This document shows, in pieces, positions 1 through 4,918 of a stretch of 5,013 nt of DNA. The stretch lies in contig CAJKOJ010000102.1 of NCBI GenBank assembly GCA_905201505.1, positions 1 to 5,013 of the forward strand, written 5' to 3'. The position numbers were made by a program, and so were the translations under genes. Numbering within the stretch: the stretch's first letter is position 1; each line of letters opens with the position of its first letter. The notes beneath the pieces were generated by a model. That model searched no databases, was not told where the DNA came from, and worked only from the letters and a program-made list of their open reading frames with translations. The stretch comes from an uncultured Eubacteriales bacterium. Its GTDB lineage: Bacteria; Bacillota; Clostridia; Lachnospirales; CAG-274.

Positions 1-22
1 TAGGAAAAGTCAGATATAAATA

Positions 23-69
23 TTTCAAGTAATAAAATATATATTAGTATTTAATATTTTTTATTGAAA
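23..69. repeat. imperfect AT-only inverted repeat at the 3' end of the LysR gene
   Basis: TTTCAA at 23-28 pairs with TTGAAA at 64-69, and the A/T-rich blocks between them (TAAAA, ATAT, TA) can pair further with bulges. The structure overlaps the stop codon of the minus-strand regulator gene. It lacks a GC stem and an immediate U-tract, so it is not a convincing intrinsic terminator, but it is the only hairpin-like element downstream of the gene within the window. It may simply reflect base composition. Confidence 0.25.
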
Positions 70-945
70 GTCTTTTATTTTAATCATAAATTGTTCAGCA
101 GCTTTGGAGAATATTTGATACTTTTTCCATATAATATTCAGTTCTGCTTCAACCTTTGGCTCGAGAGGGCGGAAACATAAATTACTGTTTTCAGATGTAT
201 TTATTATTTTATCAAGTCCTATTGCATACCCCAATCCTTCATCGACTAATAAAGAAGCATTAAACAAAAGGTTATATGTGGCAACAACATTTAAATTGCT
301 TATATTGCAGTTAAGCCATTGGCTAAATTGATTGTCCTGGTTTTTCTGGTGAGAAATAATAAGAGGTTTATCTAATAAATCATTTGGTGAAATTGTTTCC
401 TTTTTTGAAAGAGCAGAGTCACGTCGCATAAGAACGCCCCATATATCTTTTGCAGGCATTTTAAGTGAATTATACTTTGACAAATCTACTTCTCCAAATA
501 CAATTCCAAAATCTATCAGTCCTTTATCCAATTGTTCCATAACAAATTCAGCATTTCCGCTTGAGATATGGTAATGAATTCCCGGGTGTATGTTTTGCAA
601 TTCTTTTGCTGCCTTGGCAAGAAGTCTGACAGCGTCTGTTTCTCCTGTACCTATATACACATCACCAACAATCACGCTGTCGGAAAGGGTAATTTCTTTT
701 TCTGTCTTTTCCACAAGATTTAGAATTTCTTCAGCTCGTTTTCTGAGAATCATTCCTTCGTCTGTTAAAGTGACTTTACGTGAGCCTTTTGTCCCCCTGA
801 TTAAAAGTTGTTTACCTAATTCTTCTTCCATATTTTTAATTTGAGTGGAAAGTGTCGGCTGAGAAAGGTGCAGTGATTGTGCTGCACGAATAATGCTTTG
901 TTCTCTCGCTACTGCAAGAAAGTATTGAAGTACTCTTAGTTCCAT
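61..945 (-). CDS. LysR-family transcriptional regulator
   Basis: This 294-residue protein is a full-length LysR-type transcription factor, which acts in the cytoplasm on DNA as a dimer or tetramer. Seen: it opens with the typical MELRVLQYFLAVA start. The winged helix-turn-helix lies at about residues 3-60, with the recognition part near 18-37 (IIRAAQSLHLSQPTLSTQIK) and the wing ending in TLTDEG (59-64). A linker helix covers about 65-90. A periplasmic-binding-protein-like effector domain follows from about 92 to the end, including the usual LIDFGIV (143-149) and LVDEGLGYAIG (233-243) segments. The start is fixed by AGGAG at 954-958 (minus strand), 8 nt from the ATG. It is divergent from the redox cluster, which in this family usually means it controls that cluster and represses itself. 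The effector cannot be read from sequence. It has only two cysteines (C213, C257), so a thiol switch like OxyR's is not indicated. Confidence 0.95.
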   Translation of the reverse strand: MELRVLQYFLAVAREQSIIRAAQSLHLSQPTLSTQIKNMEEELGKQLLIRGTKGSRKVTLTDEGMILRKRAEEILNLVEKTEKEITLSDSVIVGDVYIGTGETDAVRLLAKAAKELQNIHPGIHYHISSGNAEFVMEQLDKGLIDFGIVFGEVDLSKYNSLKMPAKDIWGVLMRRDSALSKKETISPNDLLDKPLIISHQKNQDNQFSQWLNCNISNLNVVATYNLLFNASLLVDEGLGYAIGLDKIINTSENSNLCFRPLEPKVEAELNIIWKKYQIFSKAAEQFMIKIKDFQ

Positions 946-991
946 ATATCAGTCTCCTATGTTTATTATTCGTATTCAATTTGTTTTTTAT

Positions 992-1020
992 AGTATAGCA
1001 TAATATTGAATAGGTTTCAA
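992..1020 (-). promoter_or_regulatory. promoter of the LysR regulator gene
   Basis: On the minus strand a -35 TTGAAA (complement of 1015-1020) and a -10 TATACT (complement of 992-997) are separated by exactly 17 bp. Transcription would start near 985, giving a leader of about 40 nt. The -35 lies inside the TTCAA/TTGAA dyads, as expected if the regulator represses its own gene. Confidence 0.7.
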
Positions 1021-1030
1021 CTATTGAAAC
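1006..1030. promoter_or_regulatory. probable LysR operator: overlapping TTGAA/TTCAA dyads
   Basis: Three alternating half-sites occur: TTGAA (1006-1010), TTCAA (1016-1020) and TTGAA (1024-1028). The first two form a perfect TTGAA-N5-TTCAA dyad that contains the T-N11-A pattern of LysR sites (T1007 to A1019). The last two form the perfect inverted repeat GTTTCAACTATTGAAAC (1014-1030, 7-bp arms, 3-bp centre). The dyad centres lie about 61 and 70 bp upstream of the predicted start of the plus-strand operon, close to where LysR recognition sites usually sit. They also cover the -35 of the regulator gene. A further ATTCAAT occurs at 974-980. Binding by this regulator is inferred from position and pattern. 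Confidence 0.6.
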
Positions 1031-1047
1031 GCATTAATTATAAGTAT

Positions 1048-1076
1048 TTGCTATTCTAGGGTTAGTGGGGTATAAT
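1048..1076 (+). promoter_or_regulatory. promoter of the plus-strand redox operon
   Basis: A perfect -10 TATAAT at 1071-1076 lies 17 bp downstream of TTGCTA (1048-1053), which matches 4 of 6 bases of the consensus -35. A good -10 with a weak -35 is typical of an activator-dependent promoter, which fits LysR control. Transcription would begin near 1083, leaving a leader of about 34 nt before the first ATG. Confidence 0.7.
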
Positions 1077-1116
1077 TTCATTAAAGACAGAGAAACAGGA
1101 TAAAGAGGATAAAAAA

Positions 1117-1380
1117 ATGAATCTGGCAAAAACAGTAAATTATGGTTCTAGGGAAGCTATAATTCAAAATTTAATAGACGCAGGCTGTAAGCAGGGGATG
1201 ATTAAATGTTTTATGACATATCTTGAGCAGGATAATTTAGAAAATTTGTTTATACTGCTGGAAGAACACCGAAATTATCTTTTGAGCAGAGTTCATGAGG
1301 GTGAAAAACAGATATGTTGTTTGGATTACCTGATATATCAGATAAGGCGAAATCAAGTCAATGACGAAAATAGATTATAG
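1117..1380 (+). CDS. small helical protein of unknown function (87 residues)
   Basis: First gene of the plus-strand cluster. The start is supported by AGAGG (1104-1108), 8 nt before the ATG. The protein looks all-helical and soluble, with no signal peptide, membrane segment or DNA-binding helix-turn-helix that I can see. Its N-terminal half carries an IDAGC-like turn (residues 20-24). The C-terminal half contains a helical stretch with HRNYLLSRVHEGEKQICCLD followed by YLIYQIR. That stretch resembles, from memory, the C-terminal coiled dimerisation region of some MerR-family regulators and of short uncharacterised clostridial proteins. Three cysteines (C24, C30 and the CC pair near 68-69) are notable for its size. 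Its stop codon overlaps the ribosome binding site of the next gene, so the two are probably translated together. A regulatory or partner role is possible, but no function can be assigned. Confidence 0.8.
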   Translation: MNLAKTVNYGSREAIIQNLIDAGCKQGMIKCFMTYLEQDNLENLFILLEEHRNYLLSRVHEGEKQICCLDYLIYQIRRNQVNDENRL

Positions 1381-1384
1381 GAGG
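1379..1384 (+). promoter_or_regulatory. ribosome binding site that sets the DUF3737 start
   Basis: A perfect AGGAGG overlaps the TAG stop of the preceding gene and lies 9 nt before the ATG at 1394. It shows that translation starts at 1394 and not at the in-frame ATG at 1361, which lies inside the upstream gene and has no such site. Confidence 0.85.
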
Positions 1385-1393
1385 CAGACTAAA

Positions 1394-2299
1394 ATGAAGG
1401 TAATAAAAAACAAGACTTTTGATATGGAAAGGGCGTTATATGGAAGTGAAAATATATATATAAAGAAATGTTATTTTGATGGTCCGTCTGATGGAGAAAG
1501 TGCTTTGAAGGAATCTAATAATGTTGAGGCAGAAAATTGTTTCTTTAATCTGCGTTATCCATTTTGGCATAATAGTTTTTTGAAAATCAAAAATTCTGAA
1601 ATGACGGAACTTTGCAGGGCGGCATTATGGTATTCAGATAATATAGAAATTGCAGATACAAAGCTGCATGGTATTAAGGCACTGAGAGAGTGCAGTAATG
1701 TAAAAATAAAAAATTGTGATATTGTTTCTACAGAGTTTGGCTGGTCAGCAAATAATGTGTATATGGAAAACAGTACAGTTAGAAGTGAATATTTTATGAT
1801 GCGTTCTGAAAATCTGAAATTTCACGATATAGAATTTAAAGGTAAATATTCTTTTCAGTATATCAAAAACTCTGTTTTTGAAAACTGTGTTTTTGATACA
1901 AAAGATGCATTTTGGCATTCAGAAAACGTAATTGTAAAAAACAGTGTAATAAGAGGGGAATATTTGGCGTGGTATTCAGACGGTCTGACAATGGTAAACT
2001 GCAAAATTTTAGGTACACAGCCATTTTGTTACTGCAAAAATCTGAAATTGATAGATTGTGAAATGATAGATACTGATTTTTGCTTTGAAAAATCTGAAGT
2101 TTATGCAACAATTACAACTCCTGTAGTCAGCATTAAAAATCCTCTTTGCGGATGTATCAGAGTTCCCAGTGTGAAAAAACTGATTATGGATGATGTAAAA
2201 GCAAGAGGTGAAGTAATTATAGGAAAAACAGTTGAAAATGAACTAAGAAATTTATTAAATAAGGAGATTAAAAAAGAGTGCATGGGAAACGGAATATAA
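1394..2299 (+). CDS. DUF3737 family beta-helix repeat protein
   Basis: This 301-residue protein matches the DUF3737 family by recall of its hallmark segments: the NKTFDMERALYGSENI start, DGPSDGESALKES (30-42), LRYPFWH (53-59), WYSDN (79-83), CFEKSEV (230-236) and TTPVVSIKNP (241-250). Most of the chain is a repeat in which an aromatic turn is followed by Asn and an alternating hydrophobic strand (WYSDNIEI, WHSENVIV, CYCKNLKL). The Asn-equivalent position recurs at 83, 102, 121, 140, 159, 178, 197 (Gly) and 216, a strict 19-residue period that implies a stacked single-strand beta-helix. A different, less repetitive region covers about 232-275, followed by a charged helix. There is no signal peptide or membrane segment, so it should be cytoplasmic. 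It is rich in cysteine. The biochemical role of the family is unknown. Beta-helices often bind sugars or ligands, or act as scaffolds, but no catalytic motif is evident. Confidence 0.9.
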   Translation: MKVIKNKTFDMERALYGSENIYIKKCYFDGPSDGESALKESNNVEAENCFFNLRYPFWHNSFLKIKNSEMTELCRAALWYSDNIEIADTKLHGIKALRECSNVKIKNCDIVSTEFGWSANNVYMENSTVRSEYFMMRSENLKFHDIEFKGKYSFQYIKNSVFENCVFDTKDAFWHSENVIVKNSVIRGEYLAWYSDGLTMVNCKILGTQPFCYCKNLKLIDCEMIDTDFCFEKSEVYATITTPVVSIKNPLCGCIRVPSVKKLIMDDVKARGEVIIGKTVENELRNLLNKEIKKECMGNGI

Positions 2300-2351
2300 C
2301 GGCTGAAAGTTATTTTGTCAAAGTCAGGGTAAAAAAATTTTTCAAAAATAT

Positions 2352-2367
2352 ACATAGGAACATATAA
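2352..2367 (+). repeat. ACATAGGWACATATAA repeat, copy 1
   Basis: This 16-base element lies in the gap between the DUF3737 and lipoprotein genes. It matches the copy at 4866-4881 at 15 of 16 positions (A in place of T at 2359). Its purpose is unknown. Confidence 0.4.
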
Positions 2368-2381
2368 AAGGAAAGTTAAAT

Positions 2382-2387
2382 AAGGAG
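2382..2387 (+). promoter_or_regulatory. ribosome binding site that sets the lipoprotein start
   Basis: AAGGAG lies 7 nt before the ATG at 2395 but only 1 nt before the in-frame ATG at 2389. The spacing favours 2395 as the true start. Confidence 0.75.
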
Positions 2388-2394
2388 AATGAAA

Positions 2395-2946
2395 ATGAAT
2401 ATAAGGAGGAATAAATTTGTGACAGCGTCTTTAATGATTACAATTTTTCTTTCTGCTTGCAGCGGGTTATCTTGTTATAAGATTTCTGAAACTCATTCAT
2501 TTGAAGAGGTTTGGAAAACAGAAAATAGTAAAGGCAGTCAGGAGAAACAGGGGAAAAATAATGAGACACAGGAAAGAGAGGAATATGCAATGAAAATAAG
2601 TGTTAAATCCAGAGATTATGAAATCATTTATGAGTTAAACAATAGTCAAGCGGCAAAAGATTTGTACACTCAGCTGCCACTGACGCTGGAAGTAAAGGAT
2701 TTCAGCACCAATGAAAAAACATTTTATCCGCCAAAAGAGTTGAATATTAATGATGCTCCTGCAGCAAATGCAGAAAAGGGCAGCTTATGTTATTATTCTC
2801 CATGGGCTGATGTGGTAATGTTTTATGACTATTTTGGAAAAGGCAGCAGTTTGTATGAACTTGGAAAAGTTGTTGAGGGGAAAGAGGATATTGAAAAACT
2901 TTCGGGCAAAATTGAAATTACAGCAATAAAAAATGGAGGGGTATAG
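2395..2946 (+). CDS. lipoprotein with cyclophilin-like domain
   Basis: This 183-residue protein is predicted to be exported and lipid-anchored. Seen: a basic n-region (IRRNK, residues 3-7), a hydrophobic core, and a lipobox LSAC with C22 as the acylated residue. A polar linker rich in Lys, Glu, Asn and Gln follows at about 35-63. The folded domain covers about 66-178 and carries segments I associate with the cyclophilin-like fold family: YELNNSQAAKDLYTQLPLTL (79-98), FYPPKELN (110-117), CYYSPWADVVMFY (132-144) and SSLYELGKV (151-159). Members of this family often sit beside flavoproteins and oxidoreductases, but their activity is not established and proline isomerase activity should not be assumed. 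Alternative starts exist: ATG at 2389 (spacing too tight), GTG at 2419 behind an AGGAGG but without the basic n-region, and ATG at 2590, which would give a soluble domain. Confidence 0.9.
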   Translation: MNIRRNKFVTASLMITIFLSACSGLSCYKISETHSFEEVWKTENSKGSQEKQGKNNETQEREEYAMKISVKSRDYEIIYELNNSQAAKDLYTQLPLTLEVKDFSTNEKTFYPPKELNINDAPAANAEKGSLCYYSPWADVVMFYDYFGKGSSLYELGKVVEGKEDIEKLSGKIEITAIKNGGV

Positions 2947-2948
2947 AT

Positions 2949-2978
2949 ATGGATAATCATATTTTAAAATATAGATAA
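2949..2978 (+). CDS. nine-codon reading frame with a strong ribosome binding site
   Basis: GGAGGGG at 2935-2941 lies 7 nt before an ATG at 2949 that opens MDNHILKYR and stops at TAA (2976-2978). The binding site itself falls in the last codons of the lipoprotein gene. The initiation region looks like that of a normal operon gene, but the frame ends at once. It may be a leader peptide for the dehydrogenase, the leftover start of a deleted gene, or chance. It holds a perfect 14-bp palindrome, ATATTTTAAAATAT (2959-2972). Confidence 0.3.
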   Translation: MDNHILKYR

Positions 2979-3006
2979 GTGTATTACGTTTTTAAATGAT
3001 TATACG

Positions 3007-3021
3007 ATAACCTGAGGTTAT
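3007..3021. promoter_or_regulatory. perfect 15-bp palindrome upstream of the dehydrogenase gene
   Basis: ATAACCT-G-AGGTTAT is a perfect inverted repeat with 7-bp arms, ending 16 bases before the ribosome binding site of the dehydrogenase gene. As RNA it could form a 6-bp hairpin with a TGA loop. As DNA it looks like a small dimeric repressor site. No convincing promoter flanks it, and there is no U-tract, so it is not a terminator. Confidence 0.45.
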
Positions 3022-3037
3022 GCAAAGTTTTTGATTT

Positions 3038-3043
3038 GGAGGG
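3038..3043 (+). promoter_or_regulatory. ribosome binding site that sets the dehydrogenase start
   Basis: GGAGGG lies 7 nt before the ATG at 3051. It rules out the in-frame TTG at 3036, which would place the binding site inside the coding region and add five residues absent from homologues. Confidence 0.85.
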
Positions 3044-3050
3044 AAAATAT

Positions 3051-4220
3051 ATGTTAGGAAATTTTAAATATTCAAACCCAACTAAATTGTATTTTGGAGA
3101 AAATTCTTTAAATTATCTTAAAGAAGAATTGTTTAATTACGGAAAAAATGTACAGCTTGTTTACGGCGGAGGTTCTATTAAGAAAAACGGTATCTATGAA
3201 CAAGTTACAACAATTTTAAAGGAATGCGGCAAGGAAGTTTTTGAAGACGGCGGGGTAATGCCAAACCCTACTGTAGAAAAACTGGAAGAGGGTTGTAAGA
3301 TTGCAAGAGAAAATAAGGTGGATTTAATATTAGCAGTTGGTGGTGGTTCTGTTTGTGATTATTCAAAGGCAGTATCAGTTTCGGCTTATTGTGATGAAGA
3401 CCCGTGGGAGAAATATTTTATTAAATTTGAAGATGTTAAGTGCAAGATAATTCCTGTCGGCTGTGTACTTACTATGGTAGGAACCGGTTCAGAGATGAAT
3501 GGCGGTTCTGTAATTACAAACCATAAACAAAAGCTAAAGATTGGTCACGTTTTTGGTGAGAATGTATTCCCTAAGTTTTCAATATTAAATCCAAAATTCA
3601 CATATTCTCTTCCTAAGTATCAGATGGTATCAGGCTGTTTTGATATTATGTCTCATATTCTGGAGCAGTATTTTTCAGGTGAGGATGACAACACATCTGA
3701 TTATATTGCAGAGGGACTGTTGAGGTCATTGATTGTCAGTACAAGGGCTGCTTTAAAAAATCCGAAAGATTATGAAGCAAGAAGCAATATTATGTGGACA
3801 GCAACATGGGCATTGAACACATTGATTGCCATGGGTAAAAGTACTGACTGGGAAGTACATATGATTGGGCAGGCTGTAGGAGCTCATACTGATGCAACTC
3901 ATGGTATGACACTTTCTGCAGTATCTATTCCTTATTACAAATACATTATGGCTTATGGGCTGCATAAATTTAAGAGATATGCAGTAAGTGTCTGGAATGT
4001 GAGTACTGAGGGAAAGACAGATGAGCAGATAGCAATGGAAGGCATAGAGTGTATGGAAAATTACATGAAGGAAATCGGGCTTGTGATGAATATTGCAGAT
4101 TTAGGTGTTACTGATGAAATGATTGAGGATATTGCTGATAGTACGCTTATTATGGAAGGTGGTTATAAGGTTCTTAATCATAATGACGTTGTTGAAATTT
4201 TAAAAAGGAGTATGAAATAA
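3051..4220 (+). CDS. iron/zinc-type alcohol (aldehyde) dehydrogenase, YqhD/BdhA-like
   Basis: This 389-residue cytoplasmic group III metal-dependent dehydrogenase is about the length of E. coli YqhD. Members use NAD(P)H to reduce aldehydes to alcohols, and YqhD itself prefers NADPH and a broad range of aldehydes. Seen: an N-terminal cofactor domain with GGGS at 39-42, which matches the NADPH-associated motif of YqhD, and GGGSVCD at 97-103. The conserved GTGSEMN is at 144-150. The C-terminal helical domain carries the metal ligands by alignment from memory: D198 and H202 (GCFDIMSH), H270 (WEVHMIG) and H284 (ATHGMTL), with spacings of 4 and 14 as in YqhD. The usual histidine four residues after the third ligand is Gln (Q274). 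The gene follows a 104-bp gap and abuts the next gene without spacing, so those two are probably translationally coupled. The substrate is unknown; the context suggests aldehyde detoxification more than fermentation. Confidence 0.95.
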   Translation: MLGNFKYSNPTKLYFGENSLNYLKEELFNYGKNVQLVYGGGSIKKNGIYEQVTTILKECGKEVFEDGGVMPNPTVEKLEEGCKIARENKVDLILAVGGGSVCDYSKAVSVSAYCDEDPWEKYFIKFEDVKCKIIPVGCVLTMVGTGSEMNGGSVITNHKQKLKIGHVFGENVFPKFSILNPKFTYSLPKYQMVSGCFDIMSHILEQYFSGEDDNTSDYIAEGLLRSLIVSTRAALKNPKDYEARSNIMWTATWALNTLIAMGKSTDWEVHMIGQAVGAHTDATHGMTLSAVSIPYYKYIMAYGLHKFKRYAVSVWNVSTEGKTDEQIAMEGIECMENYMKEIGLVMNIADLGVTDEMIEDIADSTLIMEGGYKVLNHNDVVEILKRSMK

Positions 4221-4763
4221 ATGAGTAAAAATATATTAATTATTAAATCAAGTTTGAGAAAAGGCGGAAATTCAGATACATTGGCTGAATATTTTGCAAA
4301 GGGTGCCTCTGAAGCAGGAAATAAAGTGGAAATTATCAGTCTTGCAGACAAAGAAATTGGTTTTTGCAAAGGGTGCCTTGCATGTCAGAAAACGCATAGA
4401 TGCGTGATAAATGATGACGCAGTGGCAATTGCTGAGAAGATGAAGAATGCAGATGTAATTGTATTTGCAACTCCGGTTTATTATTACAGTGTCAGCGGTC
4501 AGCTTAAGACAATGCTTGACCGTGGAAATCTTCTTTATCTTTCTGACTATGCTTTTCGGGATATTTACTTACTGGCTGCGGCTGCAGAAGATGAATATGA
4601 TACTTTTGACGGAACAGTTACGACAATTAAGGGCTGGGTTTCCTGTTTTGAAAAGGTAAAGATTGTAAAAACAGTATTTGCCGGGGGAGTAAATGATATG
4701 GGTGAAATTAAAGGTCACAGTGCATTAGATGAGGCTTATAATGCAGGGAAAGCTATAAGTTAA
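4221..4763 (+). CDS. NADPH-dependent FMN reductase / iron-sulfur flavoprotein-like
   Basis: This 180-residue flavodoxin-fold protein has the first beta strand NILIIKSS (4-11) leading into the FMN phosphate loop RKGGNSDT (13-20). A second flavin-contacting loop, ATPVYYYSVSGQLKTMLDR, lies at 83-101. Between them is a compact cysteine cluster, FCKGCLACQKTHRC (48-61), with C49-X2-C52-X2-C55-X5-C61, the spacing known for the 4Fe-4S cluster of archaeal iron-sulfur flavoprotein Isf. Many relatives keep these cysteines without proof of a cluster, so metal binding is an inference. The family passes electrons from NAD(P)H or ferredoxin to quinones, nitro compounds, metals or oxygen species. The ATG follows directly on the dehydrogenase stop codon, with AAGGAG at 4205-4210 inside the upstream gene, 10 nt before the start, so the two products are likely made together. 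It carries an exact 17-bp internal repeat. Confidence 0.92.
   Translation: MSKNILIIKSSLRKGGNSDTLAEYFAKGASEAGNKVEIISLADKEIGFCKGCLACQKTHRCVINDDAVAIAEKMKNADVIVFATPVYYYSVSGQLKTMLDRGNLLYLSDYAFRDIYLLAAAAEDEYDTFDGTVTTIKGWVSCFEKVKIVKTVFAGGVNDMGEIKGHSALDEAYNAGKAIS
4292..4308 (+). repeat. 17-bp exact direct repeat, copy 1
   Basis: TTTTGCAAAGGGTGCCT occurs here and again at 4362-4378, start to start 70 bp. Here it encodes part of FAKGAS (residues 25-30) in the helix after the flavin loop. Confidence 0.9.
4362..4378 (+). repeat. 17-bp exact direct repeat, copy 2
   Basis: This second copy of TTTTGCAAAGGGTGCCT is read in a different frame from the first. It encodes FCKGC and the start of L53, including C49 and C52 of the cysteine cluster. 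Confidence 0.9.
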
Positions 4764-4865
4764 TGAGATGAAGCAAAAGTAATTATGGAAAAGAGAATAA
4801 ATAAAACAAATTTCTGATATATAAATTAAAAATGACAGAGTAAGTTTATAATAAATTAAGAAACA

Positions 4866-4881
4866 ACATAGGTACATATAA
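4866..4881 (+). repeat. ACATAGGWACATATAA repeat, copy 2
   Basis: This element matches 2352-2367 at 15 of 16 bases. It lies in the untranslated stretch between the flavoprotein gene and the terminator. Within it ATAGGTACATAT is nearly palindromic around GTAC. The 155 bases between 4764 and 4918 otherwise hold no gene that I can support, only A/T-rich sequence with stops in all frames and an isolated TATAAT at 4847-4852 without a good -35. Confidence 0.4.
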
Positions 4882-4918
4882 GATACGGAAAATTATAATT
4901 AAAGATGTAAATATATTG

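Noticed and set aside
590..844. 84-codon open frame on the plus strand inside the regulator gene
   Set aside because: It lies wholly opposite the well-supported LysR gene, covers its DNA-binding region, and has no family resemblance or ribosome binding site.
1361..1393. Upstream ATG giving an 11-residue longer DUF3737 protein
   Set aside because: It overlaps the preceding gene, lacks a ribosome binding site, and the extra residues are not part of the family; AGGAGG points to 1394.
1863..2355. Two minus-strand open frames opposite the DUF3737 gene (1863-2111 and 2101-2355)
   Set aside because: Low-complexity translations antisense to a clear gene, with no initiation signals.
2301..2388. Internal promoter between the DUF3737 and lipoprotein genes (TTGTCA at 2315-2320 with TATACA or TATAAA)
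   Set aside because: The -35-like box is 28 bp or more from either -10-like box, and no other pair has workable spacing.
2403..2421. GTG start at 2419 behind AGGAGG for the lipoprotein
   Set aside because: The AGGAGG encodes the Arg-Arg of the basic n-region. Starting at GTG would leave a signal peptide with no positive charge, so the start at 2395 is preferred.
3036..3050. TTG start adding five residues to the dehydrogenase
   Set aside because: The stretch contains the ribosome binding site itself, and homologues begin at the next Met.
3753..3965. Minus-strand 70-codon frame inside the dehydrogenase gene
   Set aside because: Antisense to the conserved metal-binding region; a frame shadow.
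4178..4369. Minus-strand 63-codon frame across the dehydrogenase/flavoprotein junction
   Set aside because: Antisense to two well-supported genes with no start signal.
4459..4659. Plus-strand 66-codon frame inside the flavoprotein gene
   Set aside because: Out-of-frame shadow; the main frame carries the flavin-binding motif across this stretch.
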